NCBI GenBank assembly: GCA_900753095.1
Contig: CAADXT010000086.1
Location: 1-19,854 of the forward strand
Length of the DNA stretch: 19,854 nt
DNA from: Eggerthellaceae bacterium
GTDB lineage: Bacteria > Actinomycetota > Coriobacteriia > Coriobacteriales > Eggerthellaceae
Reading direction: 5' to 3'
Shown here: positions 1 to 6,802 of the stretch, piece after piece
Layout: each line of letters begins with the position of its first letter
Position numbering within the stretch: position 1 is the stretch's first letter
Translations under genes and position numbers: made by a program
The notes under the pieces: model-generated
Told to the model about the DNA's origin: nothing
The model's input: only the letters and a program-made list of their open reading frames with translations
The model's database searches: none

Positions 1-107
1 CCCAGCTGGGAGCCGATGCCGCCCTTATCGGCGAAGCGCTGATGCGCGCTGAAAGCAAGGCGGCAACGCTTGCGGCGTTCCGCGAAGCGGCGGGGGCATC
101 GCAATGA
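1..107 (+). CDS. trpC: Indole-3-glycerol phosphate synthase, C-terminal end (partial)
   Basis: Only the last 34 codons are in the window, in the frame that starts at base 3. They read QLGADAALIGEALMRA and continue to a TGA at 105-107. The GADA-(A/V)-L-(I/V)-GE-(A/S)-LM pattern is the C-terminal phosphate-binding region of the TrpC TIM barrel, which closes the indole ring of 1-(2-carboxyphenylamino)-1-deoxyribulose 5-phosphate. The stop codon overlaps the ATG of the next gene (ATGA), which implies translational coupling with trpF. The trpF, trpB and trpA genes downstream confirm the call. The 5' end is cut by the window edge. Confidence 0.9.
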   Translation, partial: QLGADAALIGEALMRAESKAATLAAFREAAGASQ

Positions 108-832
108 GCGCCGTGAACCGTCGCCACCAAGCGCGCGAGTGGCTTCTTGCGCCGCAGGAGCCTGGGCGTGCCCGTATGAAGCTGTGCGGGATGTTCCGTG
201 AAGAGGACGTTCGTGCGGTGGCGCTTGCCCGACCCGACCTGTGCGGCTTCATCGTGAACTTCCCGAAATCGCATCGCAGCATTTCGGCGGATCGCTTGAA
301 GGAGCTGTGCGAGCTTTTGGGTGAAGAGGACGCGCAAGCTGCGGCACGGGAGGCTACCAGCGGCAATGCGGTGAGCGTGCATCCTATCTGGCGCGTGGGC
401 GTGTTCGTGAACGAGCCGCTTGACTCCCTGATCCGCCTTGTTTCGGAGAGCGGCATCGATTTGGTGCAGCTGCACGGCAGCGAAAGCAACGCCTACATCT
501 CGGAGCTCCGGCACCATACCGGGGTGGGCACTATCCAGGCGTTTCAGGTGCGCAACGAAGAAGATGCGTCCCGCGCCGAGGGCAGCGCCGCCGATATGGT
601 CTTGCTCGACAACGGGCAAGGCACAGGCGCCGCTTTCGATTGGAGCTACGTTTCCCGCATGCACCGTCCGTTCATCTTGGCGGGCGGGCTTACGCCCGAA
701 AACGTCGGCGAGGCCCTAGACGAGGTTCGCCCCTGGGGCGTCGACATGAGCTCCGGCCTTGAAACCGACAAGCTCAAGGACCCGGAAAAGATCGCTGCCG
801 CGGTTCGGGAGGTTCGGCGATGGCGGCTGTAG
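104..832 (+). CDS. trpF: Phosphoribosylanthranilate isomerase
   Basis: This enzyme performs the Amadori rearrangement of N-(5-phosphoribosyl)anthranilate in tryptophan synthesis. The 242-residue product carries the family landmarks: MKLCGM (the general-base Cys is C28), VQLHG (121-125), LLDNGQGTG with the general-acid Asp D169, LAGGL (192-196) and GVDMSSGLE (212-220). It is longer than the usual ~200-residue TrpF because of about 24 extra N-terminal residues and an insertion near 74-93. The ATG at 104 overlaps the trpC stop codon, so it is the annotated start. An internal ATG at 176 (M25) sits directly before the conserved KLCG strand and is a real alternative, with a weak GGAG about 15 bases upstream. 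The neighbours trpC and trpB make the identity firm; only the start is uncertain. Confidence 0.93.
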   Translation: MSAVNRRHQAREWLLAPQEPGRARMKLCGMFREEDVRAVALARPDLCGFIVNFPKSHRSISADRLKELCELLGEEDAQAAAREATSGNAVSVHPIWRVGVFVNEPLDSLIRLVSESGIDLVQLHGSESNAYISELRHHTGVGTIQAFQVRNEEDASRAEGSAADMVLLDNGQGTGAAFDWSYVSRMHRPFILAGGLTPENVGEALDEVRPWGVDMSSGLETDKLKDPEKIAAAVREVRRWRL

Positions 833-915
833 CCTTCCGGTGCTGAAGAGGCCGACTTTCAACGCGAACAGCCCCGTTTCGAGGGCCGAGCGCACCGCAA
901 GCCAATTGGTTATTC

Positions 916-949
916 CAGGCGCAAAGCCTGTTCAAGAAAGGAAAACAAC
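916..949 (+). promoter_or_regulatory. trpB ribosome binding site with small upstream hairpin
   Basis: A strong Shine-Dalgarno sequence AGAAAGGA (about 935-942) lies 7 bases before the trpB ATG. Immediately upstream is a 5-bp stem CAGGC-gcaaa-GCCTG (916-930). The 117-bp trpF-trpB gap holds no terminator and no convincing promoter, so trpB is probably read from the upstream trp promoter. The hairpin is short and may be incidental. Confidence 0.45.
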
Positions 950-2134
950 ATGACGAAGGGAAGATTCGGTATCCATGGTGGGCAGTACATGCCCGAAACG
1001 TTGATGAATGCCGTTATCGAGCTCGAGGAAGCATACGACCACTACAAAGACGATCCGGAGTTCAAGGCCGAGCTGAACACGCTGCTGAACGAGTACGCAA
1101 ACCGTCCCTCGCTTCTGTACTACGCCGAGCGTTTGACGAAGGACTTGGGCGGAGCGAAGATCTACCTGAAGCGCGAAGATTTGAACCATACGGGCGCGCA
1201 CAAGATCAACAACGTGCTTGGCCAGGTGCTGCTTGCCAAGAAGATGGGCAAGACGCGCGTTATCGCCGAGACGGGCGCAGGTCAGCATGGCGTTGCCACG
1301 GCAACGGCGGCGGCGCTGATGGACATGGAATGCGAAGTGTTCATGGGCAAGGAGGACACGGAGCGCCAGGCGCTTAACGTGTACAAGATGCGCTTGCTGG
1401 GCGCTAAGGTTCACGCTGTGGAAACCGGCACGGCAACGTTGAAGGATGCCGTTTCCGAAACCATGCGCGAATGGACCAACCGCATCGCCGATACGCATTA
1501 CGTGCTAGGCTCCACCATGGGCCCGCACCCGTTCCCCACCATCGTGCGCGATTTCCAGGCAGTGATCTCGCAGGAGATCATCGACCAGTGCATGGAGAAG
1601 GAGGGGCGCCTGCCCGATTGCGTGCTTGCCTGCGTGGGAGGCGGCTCTAACGCCATGGGCACGTTCTACCATTTCATCGAGCATCCCGAAGTGCAGCTCA
1701 TCGGCTGCGAGGCGGCGGGCCGCGGCATCGATACCTTCGAAACGGCAGCGACCATCAACACGGGCAGCCTGGGCGTGTTCCATGGCATGAAATCGTACTT
1801 CTGCCAGGACAAATACGGCCAGATTGCGCCGGTGTACTCCATCAGCGCCGGCCTTGACTACCCGGGCATCGGGCCTGAGCACGCTTGGCTGCACGACACG
1901 GGTCGTGCCCAGTACGTGCCCGTTACCGACGACGAGGCAGTGGACGCTTTCGAGTACCTGAGCCGCATGGAAGGCATCATCCCCGCTATCGAAAGCGCCC
2001 ATGCTGTGGCTTACGCCTGCAAAATCGCGCCGAAGATGAGCAAAGATCAGATCATGGTAATCACGCTTTCCGGCCGCGGCGACAAGGACTGCGCCGCTAT
2101 CGCCCGCTATCGAGGAGAAGAGATCAATGAGTAA
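950..2134 (+). CDS. trpB: Tryptophan synthase beta chain
   Basis: This PLP enzyme condenses indole with L-serine to give tryptophan. The 394-residue length is normal. Visible motifs are [16 protein letters not shown], with K85 as the Schiff-base lysine, [34 protein letters not shown], the phosphate-binding loop [10 protein letters not shown], and the C-terminal TLSGRGDKD. The N-terminus is compact and starts almost directly at the conserved [16 protein letters not shown]. The start is fixed by the strong AGAAAGGA site. The last 8 bases overlap trpA, which is typical of the coupled alpha2beta2 complex. This is the TrpB1 type, as expected next to trpA. No key residue is missing. Confidence 0.98.
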   Translation: MTKGRFGIHGGQYMPETLMNAVIELEEAYDHYKDDPEFKAELNTLLNEYANRPSLLYYAERLTKDLGGAKIYLKREDLNHTGAHKINNVLGQVLLAKKMGKTRVIAETGAGQHGVATATAAALMDMECEVFMGKEDTERQALNVYKMRLLGAKVHAVETGTATLKDAVSETMREWTNRIADTHYVLGSTMGPHPFPTIVRDFQAVISQEIIDQCMEKEGRLPDCVLACVGGGSNAMGTFYHFIEHPEVQLIGCEAAGRGIDTFETAATINTGSLGVFHGMKSYFCQDKYGQIAPVYSISAGLDYPGIGPEHAWLHDTGRAQYVPVTDDEAVDAFEYLSRMEGIIPAIESAHAVAYACKIAPKMSKDQIMVITLSGRGDKDCAAIARYRGEEINE

Positions 2135-2906
2135 CCCCCGCATCAAAGCTGCATTCCAAGACGGCAAGGCCTTTATCCCCTTCGTTACCTGCGGCGACCC
2201 GAACCTGGAAACCACCAAGAAGATCATCGCCGAGCTGGCCGATGCCGGTGCTGCCATCATCGAGCTGGGCATTCCCTTCTCGGACCCTACGGCGGAAGGC
2301 CCGGTAATCCAGGCTGCCAACATGCGTGCGCTTGAGGCGGGCACTACCACCGACAAGGTGTTCGAGATGGTGACAGAGGTCCGCAAAACCATCGACACGC
2401 CCCTGGTGTTCATGACCTACGCCAACGTGGTGTTCCACTACGGCATCGAGGAGTTTTGCGCTCGCGCGGCAGAGGCGGGCATGGACGGCCTTATTCTTCC
2501 CGACGTTCCCTTCGAGGAAAAGGAGGAGTTCGCCGGTGCCTGCCGCTCCCACGGCATGGACCTTATCAGCATGATCGCCCCCACGTCCGAAGAGCGCATC
2601 GACATGATTGCCAGCCAGGCCGAGGGCTTCGTGTACTGCGTAAGCTCGTTAGGCGTTACCGGCACGCGCTCTTCCATTACCACCGATCTGGATTCCATCG
2701 TGGCGCGCATTCGCAAGGCAACCGGCACGCCGGTTGCCATCGGGTTCGGCATCTCGAATCCTGAGCAGGCTGCTGCGATGGCCGCCAAGAGCGATGGCGC
2801 CATTGTGGGCTCGGCTATCGTGAAGATCGTGGCTGCTGAAGGCGAGGCTGCTGCCCCTGCGGTGGGCGAGTTCGCCCGCAAAATGGTTGCGGCGGTGCGT
2901 GCGTAA
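2127..2906 (+). CDS. trpA: Tryptophan synthase alpha chain
   Basis: TrpA cleaves indole-3-glycerol phosphate and channels indole to TrpB. The 259-residue TIM barrel shows [65 protein letters not shown] and [10 protein letters not shown]. The catalytic Glu is E46. The position matching the second catalytic acid of the E. coli enzyme (D60) is Glu here (E57, in PTAEGP). I recall this variant from several Gram-positive TrpA proteins, so it need not impair activity. The ATG lies inside the trpB stop region (ATGAGTAA). The ribosome site is GAGGAGAAG in the trpB tail. This is the last gene of the operon, and a terminator follows about 35 bp downstream. Confidence 0.98.
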   Translation: MSNPRIKAAFQDGKAFIPFVTCGDPNLETTKKIIAELADAGAAIIELGIPFSDPTAEGPVIQAANMRALEAGTTTDKVFEMVTEVRKTIDTPLVFMTYANVVFHYGIEEFCARAAEAGMDGLILPDVPFEEKEEFAGACRSHGMDLISMIAPTSEERIDMIASQAEGFVYCVSSLGVTGTRSSITTDLDSIVARIRKATGTPVAIGFGISNPEQAAAMAAKSDGAIVGSAIVKIVAAEGEAAAPAVGEFARKMVAAVRA

Positions 2907-2940
2907 GCGGAGCTTCTTCGTCAGCAAAATAAGTTGCACA

Positions 2941-2973
2941 AGCGGGCTTGGGGTGTTCCTGGCCCGCTTTTTA
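2941..2973 (+). terminator. Rho-independent terminator of the trp operon
   Basis: A 7-bp GC-rich stem AGCGGGC (2941-2947) pairs with GCCCGCT (2962-2968) around a 14-base loop and runs into TTTTAT. It begins 34 bases after the trpA stop codon. Confidence 0.85.
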
Positions 2974-2981
2974 TGCCCTAG

Positions 2982-3174
2982 AACCAGAAACAGGGTGGTT
3001 ATTGGCAAAATATTCGACTTGGGAATGGTTTTTGTGGGCTTAGCCTGTCTATTCCCAAATCAGCTACTGTAAAACACCAGGTCAGAGAAAAGCAAAACTT
3101 TAGAAAATGCCGCTCTGCCTTACGCAATCGCTCCCAAGTCGAATAATTTGCCAGCGAGTACCCGTTTTCTGGTT
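2982..3174. repeat. Long imperfect inverted repeat (invertible-element or MITE-like)
   Basis: Two 43-base arms (2982-3024 and 3132-3174) are reverse complements at about 35 of 43 positions. The inner 22 bases (3003-3024 against 3132-3153, core ATTCGACTTGGGA) match at 21 of 22. An outer 15-base block (2982-2996 against 3160-3174, AACCAGAAA...GGGT) matches at 13 of 15. The two blocks are separated by 6 poorly matched bases on each arm, and the centre is 107 bp. A TGCCC pentamer occurs just outside both ends (2974-2978 and 3176-3180), like a target-site duplication. The gap between trpA and the next start (2907-3289, 383 bp) holds this element and the trp terminator; no gene is supported there. 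Confidence 0.7.
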
Positions 3175-3289
3175 TTGCCCGTTTGGCAACATGACGGCTT
3201 GGTCAAAAAAGCGTGAAGAGAGCGTGCAAGGGTTGAACTTGCAAATGAGGCTGCTAGGTTGGAAGTCCGAGAGAAAGGGGATCGCGTCG

Positions 3290-4294
3290 ATGGCAAACTC
3301 AGTACAGCAAAATGGCAGTGCCAAAAAGGGCAAGCTGGCATCGCTTTTTGAGGATCTTTCCTTGGCACAGGTGATTGCCGGTGCGTTGGCGGCAGCAACG
3401 GTTTTCCTTCTTTCTTCCGTTATCGGCGTTGCGGGATCGTTGATCGGCGCAGCGGTTGGTTCGGTTGTCTCGGCCGTCTCTTCGCAGGTGTACAAGAAGA
3501 TGCTCTCTGCCTCTGCCGACAAGCTCCGTGATGCCGCGCCAGGAGATGCCCCGTTGAAGCAGGCCGACCCTGATGAAACGCGATTGCTGAACCCGGTTCG
3601 CTCCGGCAAGACGCATGTGATCGACGTTGCGAAAGTCGATGCGGGCGTAACTAAGGTGATGGGCGCCGACGACGTGCGCTATCAGGCGCGCACATCGGGC
3701 GACAAGGCGGTTGACCCTGCGGTGCAGCGCGCTCATGTGCGTCGCCATCGCAAGGCGCGCGTGCAGCGTAACGTGATCATCGTTTCCATCGTTTCGGCGC
3801 TGATCGCCATTGCCGTTTCTGCTGGCTTGATCCATGTGTTCACGGCCGGTCAGGGCATCGGCGAGAAGACTGAGCCCATTTTCACGGCAACCGATACCGC
3901 GCAAACGAAGCAGGCCGCTACCTCGGAAAGCGATTCCTCGAAGGAAAAAGCCTCGGCTAAGGAGTCGGCCACTACCAATACGCAGGGAAGCTCGTCTGAT
4001 TCCGGCAACTCTTCCAACAACAGCTCGTCTGGCTCCTCGGGCGCAAGCAACGCAGGCAGCGGCTCGAGCTCGGGCAATTCGGACTCTTCGTCTTCTGGAA
4101 GCGGATCGTCTGCTTCAGGCAGCGGTTCTGACTCCGGCGGTTCTGGCTCTTCGTCGGGCTCGGGTTCCTCGGGCACGAGCGGTTCCGGCTCCTCTTCTAA
4201 CGGATCTTCTTCTGGGTCTGGCTCCAGCTCGACGGGTTCGGGCTCGGGATCGGCAAGCAATGGATCCTCATCTACCGAATCGAGCAACGGCTAG
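3290..4294 (+). CDS. Membrane protein with long Ser/Gly-rich C-terminal tail, function unknown
   Basis: I do not recognise a family. The reading frame is open from 3107, but the ATG at 3290 has a strong ribosome site (GAAAGGGG at 3273-3280) and the upstream part overlaps the inverted repeat, so 3290 is preferred (334 residues). Residues 25-66 form a Gly/Ala-rich hydrophobic stretch that could be one or two helices. Residues 70-160 are hydrophilic and end in a very basic patch (RRHRKARVQR). Residues 161-185 are a clear membrane helix. From about 232 to the end the protein is almost only Ser and Gly with some Asn, Asp and Thr. By positive-inside reasoning the basic patch would be cytoplasmic and the tail outside, perhaps as a flexible wall-spanning or glycosylated stalk. 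There is no LPxTG motif. The Ser and Gly codons vary, so this is not a simple nucleotide tandem repeat. Confidence 0.8.
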   Translation: MANSVQQNGSAKKGKLASLFEDLSLAQVIAGALAAATVFLLSSVIGVAGSLIGAAVGSVVSAVSSQVYKKMLSASADKLRDAAPGDAPLKQADPDETRLLNPVRSGKTHVIDVAKVDAGVTKVMGADDVRYQARTSGDKAVDPAVQRAHVRRHRKARVQRNVIIVSIVSALIAIAVSAGLIHVFTAGQGIGEKTEPIFTATDTAQTKQAATSESDSSKEKASAKESATTNTQGSSSDSGNSSNNSSSGSSGASNAGSGSSSGNSDSSSSGSGSSASGSGSDSGGSGSSSGSGSSGTSGSGSSSNGSSSGSGSSSTGSGSGSASNGSSSTESSNG

Positions 4295-4465
4295 GGTGCA
4301 AAGGCACATTGCGAAGCGGCGCATTCGGGTGCTCTTGGAAGCGTTTTCGCCAAAGTGCTGGCCGAGGTTCTCATGACGCAGGGTTTGCCCTCCTTGGGCG
4401 GGTAAGGGCGCAGCGGTGCCTGGCTCATTTTCCGTGTGGCAGCGGTTATGACGTGCGGAAAAGGG

Positions 4466-4495
4466 TATGATGTAACCTTGAAAGAAAGGAAAAAC
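4466..4495 (+). promoter_or_regulatory. Candidate -10 element and ribosome site for the 113-aa membrane protein
   Basis: TATGAT at 4466-4471 matches the -10 consensus in 5 of 6 bases, and a strong AAGAAAGGA site precedes the ATG at 4497. No good -35 element is visible at 16-18 bases upstream. The 202-bp gap after the Ser/Gly gene (4295-4496) shows no convincing terminator. Confidence 0.4.
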
Positions 4496-4496
4496 C

Positions 4497-4838
4497 ATGG
4501 CCATTATTGCCCGACTTCTTCAGTCGTTGCCGCTCGTTATTTTGTTGGTTGTTTTGGCGTTGGTCATCTACTTCGTGGTGTCGTGGGTGCGTTCGCCCCA
4601 GCGTGCCAAAGAGGTGCTCATTCAGTTTTTCACGGTGTTCAACATCATTCTCTCGGTGTTCTTCTTGTTGGCCACAGCCTATGCGTTCTTCGAGGGCAAT
4701 CAGCCTGTGCTGGAGCTTACCGTCTCGTTCTTGGTGGTTGCGGTGCTGGCTTTGCATATCACCCGCATTTGCCGCTGGCGCTTCGTGAAGAACAACCCGC
4801 ATTACATGGATAAGTCCCAGAAGGTCACGTTCCTGTAA
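4497..4838 (+). CDS. Small three-helix membrane protein, function unknown
   Basis: The product has 113 residues. Hydrophobic segments lie at about 10-30, 41-63 and 71-90, with basic loops (RSPQRAK; RICRWRFVKNN) and a short polar C-terminus. I recognise no domain. The start is supported by AAGAAAGGA directly upstream. The gene converges on the winged-helix gene on the opposite strand, and the two share the bidirectional terminator at 4948-4978. It is separated from the Ser/Gly protein by 202 bp and may have its own promoter. Confidence 0.8.
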   Translation: MAIIARLLQSLPLVILLVVLALVIYFVVSWVRSPQRAKEVLIQFFTVFNIILSVFFLLATAYAFFEGNQPVLELTVSFLVVAVLALHITRICRWRFVKNNPHYMDKSQKVTFL

Positions 4839-4922
4839 GCTGCTCTGCGAACAGCTTGTTTGACTAGCCGCTGCGACATCGTGTGGGACTCGTAAGTGGT
4901 GCCGCTCAATTCCTGAAGCGGT

Positions 4923-4942
4923 GCGAAGATAGCAAACTTCGC
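4923..4942 (+). other. Small stem-loop upstream of the terminator
   Basis: GCGAAG (4923-4928) pairs with CTTCGC (4937-4942) around an 8-base loop, directly before the bidirectional terminator. It may stabilise the 3' end of the + strand transcript. It has no T-run of its own. Confidence 0.4.
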
Positions 4943-4947
4943 AAAAG

Positions 4948-4978
4948 AAAAGGGCAACTCGTTTGAGTTGCCCTTTTT
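4948..4978. terminator. Bidirectional Rho-independent terminator
   Basis: A perfect 13-bp stem AAAAGGGCAACTC (4948-4960) pairs with GAGTTGCCCTTTT (4965-4977) around a GTTT loop. A-rich and T-rich flanks let it work on both strands. It sits between the 113-aa membrane protein (+) and the winged-helix gene (-). Confidence 0.92.
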
Positions 4979-5001
4979 CGTGCTTTGGTGGCTTTACTTG
5001 C

Positions 5002-5256
5002 TTAAAGCGTGTGGTATGAGTTCGCCACCTGTCCGCCAGCTTCGGTATGGTTCGCATCGACGCTGATGTAGCCTTCGTTGCGTAGTCGCGAAATAGCGCG
5101 ATCAACGGTTTTGATGCTGCAATGCGCTAGCTCAGCGAGCTCTTTCTTGGTGTTTACCGCCGCTCCGTTCGAAATGGTTTGCGCGGCAATGTACCCGAGC
5201 AAGCGCTCTTGCGTAGGGGTAAGGCGCTCTTTTGCTTTTTCTTCGGTATCGGACAT
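5002..5256 (-). CDS. Small winged-helix DNA-binding protein
   Basis: The 84-residue protein is essentially a single winged helix-turn-helix. An N-terminal acidic/basic helix (EEKAKERLTPTQERLLGYIA) is followed by NTKKELAELAHCSIKTVDRAISRLRNEGYI, a clear helix-turn-helix with the recognition helix near SIKTVDRAISRL. A short wing rich in polar residues ends the protein. The start has an AGGAG site with good spacing. It lies only 17 bp behind the LAQTG surface-protein frame on the same strand, so the two are probably cotranscribed, and it may regulate the surface gene. It resembles replication-initiator-like or phage-type HTH proteins in general form, but no specific family can be named. Confidence 0.85.
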   Translation of the reverse strand: MSDTEEKAKERLTPTQERLLGYIAAQTISNGAAVNTKKELAELAHCSIKTVDRAISRLRNEGYISVDANHTEAGGQVANSYHTL

Positions 5257-5273
5257 TTGATTCTCCTGTGAGT

Positions 5274-6263
5274 CTAGTGCTTCAACAGCCTGCGGCTTAT
5301 CAGGGCAACGGCGCCTGCGGCAAGGGCGATTCCCGTTACGGCAAGCCCGAAGGGCAGGGTGGCATCGCCGGTTTGCGCAAGGTTCTCGGTGGAAGACGCC
5401 TGCTGCGGTTGGGCGTTGCTGTCAGTGCTTGTCTGGCTGCCTGGCTGGCTCGGCTCGGTTGGCGTGCTGGGCTCGGGCGTGGGGTCCTTGGTCCATTTTC
5501 CGTAAAGCGTCATGCTGCCAGCAAGGGGCGTGTAGTCAACCCATTTTTCGGTGCAGCCCTCATCGGTGTACCAGCCGTCGAAAGTCCAGCCCGCAACGCT
5601 ACCTTGTGTTGCGGCGTAATAGGGGAGGGTCTGCAGTTTCGTCTCGGGCTTGGGCTTGTCGGCCTGCTCGGGGAATTCGCCTACGTATTCATAGGTTACG
5701 GTCAGGCCATGGGCAGCCTTCAGGGCAAGAGGGCTTTCAAACGCGCCCGATGTGCCAAGGGAAACCGAAGCAGCGTTTCCTTCTGAGGGATGCGCGTTCC
5801 AACGGCTGTCCTCGGGGTCGTTGTACCAGCCGTCGATTGCCTCGTTGCAGTCGTCGAGGATCCAGCTTGAGCCCGTGTCGCCAAACGATGTGGTGCCTGC
5901 GCCCGTGCTGTACAGATCATCGCCTGCTTTTGATGCGTGGTTGTTGTAAATCTGCACCGAAGGGTCCAGAACAACGGTGCCCACGTTGTTGATTCCTCCG
6001 CCGAACTCAGCTCCAATGTTCCCCTGGTTTATCGAACCAGTTCCGTTGTTCGTGATGGTTGCTGAACCGATGGTGAGGTTGCATGCTTTTTGCTTGGTGA
6101 GGATGCCGCTGCCGCCGTCGATGGTGAGGTTTTTGCTGAGGTTCAAGCCGGAAGTGGTTGCATCGGCAAGAAGCTCGATGACGTCTCCTTCGGCGGCAGC
6201 GGCAACAGCCTCGTCAAGCGTTGCATAGGTTGTGCTGCCGATTTGGGCTACGGGCGTTGCCAA
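5274..6263 (-). CDS. LAQTG-anchored surface protein, C-terminal part (frame broken from its signal peptide)
   Basis: This frame codes for about 329 residues but has only a TTG as its first possible start, no ribosome site and no signal peptide. It is best read as the body of the protein begun at 6565. Residues 6-50 (AQIGSTTYATLDEAVAAAAEGDVIELL...LTIDGG) resemble the N-terminal segment of right-handed beta-helix surface proteins. GGGINNVGTVVLDPSVQIYNNHA fits the same fold. Residues 222-258 (AGWTFDGWYTDEGC...LYGKW) form a Listeria-Bacteroides (InlB B-like) repeat. A Pro/Thr/Ser wall-spanning linker (260-293) leads to the sorting signal LAQTG (295-299), a membrane helix (304-322) and the tail RRLLKH. 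Sortase anchoring follows from this family knowledge. The small winged-helix gene follows 17 bp downstream. The host ligand is unknown. Confidence 0.85.
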   Translation of the reverse strand: MATPVAQIGSTTYATLDEAVAAAAEGDVIELLADATTSGLNLSKNLTIDGGSGILTKQKACNLTIGSATITNNGTGSINQGNIGAEFGGGINNVGTVVLDPSVQIYNNHASKAGDDLYSTGAGTTSFGDTGSSWILDDCNEAIDGWYNDPEDSRWNAHPSEGNAASVSLGTSGAFESPLALKAAHGLTVTYEYVGEFPEQADKPKPETKLQTLPYYAATQGSVAGWTFDGWYTDEGCTEKWVDYTPLAGSMTLYGKWTKDPTPEPSTPTEPSQPGSQTSTDSNAQPQQASSTENLAQTGDATLPFGLAVTGIALAAGAVALISRRLLKH

Positions 6264-6565
6264 GGGGGGGCGGCTTCAGGCGCGGTTTGCGGGGTTGCGG
6301 CTTCAGCGGTGGCCGCCCCGTTGCTCGCATCGGACCCTCCCTCGCCTGCGGTGCCGTTTTCGGCGCTAGCGTTATCGGTTGCCGCAGCGGTATCTTCGCC
6401 GGCAGCGGGGCTATTCGCCTGCTGCTCGGCAACTGGCTGCTGCTCGCTGCCCTTATCGTTTTCTGCCAAGGCTATACCTGGCGTAAGCGAGAGGGAAAGA
6501 GCCCCTGCGGCGATAAGACCGGTAGCTCTCTGCATGATTGCGCGCGCTCGGTTTTCTTGATTCAT
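6248..6565 (-). CDS. LAQTG surface protein, N-terminal part with signal peptide (ends early by frame shift)
   Basis: The start ATG at 6565 has GGAAAGG 8 bases upstream. It opens MNQENRARAIMQ, followed by a hydrophobic core and a signal-peptidase I site ALA|EN near residue 34. Residues 35-98 are an Ala/Glu/Gly/Pro-rich linker (QQPVAEQQ, EGGSDASNGAATAEAATPQTAPEAA). The frame runs through the C7 tract and stops at a TAG 13 codons later or fewer, giving 105 residues with no anchor. As written this product would be secreted and useless as a wall protein. Read with one extra C it continues directly into the LAQTG frame, so the two are halves of one gene. An in-frame ATG at 6652 exists but would put 29 non-signal residues in front of the signal peptide. 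Confidence 0.82.
   Translation of the reverse strand: MNQENRARAIMQRATGLIAAGALSLSLTPGIALAENDKGSEQQPVAEQQANSPAAGEDTAAATDNASAENGTAGEGGSDASNGAATAEAATPQTAPEAAPPWQRP
6264..6270 (-). repeat. C7 homopolymer tract at the frame junction of the surface protein
   Basis: Seven G on the + strand (seven C in the mRNA) lie exactly where the signal-peptide frame (6248-6565) and the surface-protein frame (5274-6263) meet. One added C, or loss of two, would join the frames into one protein of about 430 residues. In the zero frame the codons are GCC CCC CCT, which also fits a -1 slippery heptamer (C CCC CCT). This may be a phase-variation site, a programmed or transcriptional slip, or a sequence error. Confidence 0.75.
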
Positions 6566-6654
6566 ATACTGCGCCTTTCCAAATGTTCTGGCGGCGCGTG
6601 AGCGGTGCCCCTTTCTTGCCTCGCGGCAGGAAAAGCAGACTTTTGCCACCACCT

Positions 6655-6682
6655 GCCACCTTGCCCTGATGGGGAAGGTGGC
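6655..6682. repeat. 28-bp palindrome with 12+4+12 layout, candidate recombination or operator site
   Basis: GCCACCTTGCCC (6655-6666), TGAT (6667-6670) and GGGGAAGGTGGC (6671-6682) form an inverted repeat with 11 of 12 paired positions. The size matches the crossover sites of serine recombinases (about 26-28 bp). No T-run follows on either strand, so it is a poor terminator. It lies between the surface-protein start and the recombinase gene. The right half recurs as a direct copy at 6787-6802. Confidence 0.55.
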
Positions 6683-6802
6683 ATCATGCGCTACCAGGAG
6701 TTTTACCGAAATCCCATTAATTCGTAAATGGTAGCCGACCGATCAAGAAAAGTCTAGTTAAATTGCCACTCGGCTAGCTTAAAGTGCCTGATGGGGAAGA
6801 TG
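6664..6802 (+). repeat. Pair of 16-bp direct repeats CCTGATGGGGAAG(G/A)TG
   Basis: CCTGATGGGGAAGGTG (6665-6680) and CCTGATGGGGAAGATG (6787-6802) agree at 15 of 16 bases. The second copy covers the last codons of the recombinase gene. The first is the right part of the 28-bp palindrome. The region between carries no gene. A CTACCA...TGGTAG pair (6691-6696, 6729-6734) also lies here. No convincing promoter for the surface gene was found on the minus strand. Confidence 0.6.
6696..6707 (+). repeat. Inverted 12-bp copy of the GGTAAAACTCCT half-site
   Basis: AGGAGTTTTACC is the exact reverse complement of 7647-7658. The two copies bracket the recombinase gene and about 940 bp. The copy here lacks a good palindromic partner: only a few bases of the expected opposite arm match. 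Confidence 0.5.

Noticed and set aside
1505..2413. 302-codon open frame on the - strand
   Set aside because: Antisense to trpB and trpA; no plausible product.
3850..4287. Acidic Pro/Glu/Leu-rich open frame on the - strand
   Set aside because: It is only the complement of the Ser/Gly tail codons.
3970..4290. Possible tandem repeat or minisatellite in the Ser/Gly region
   Set aside because: The codons vary; there is no regular nucleotide period long enough to call a repeat array.
6655..6682. Terminator of the recombinase gene
   Set aside because: The stem is strong but no T-run follows on the minus strand, and its 12+4+12 form fits a protein-binding site better.
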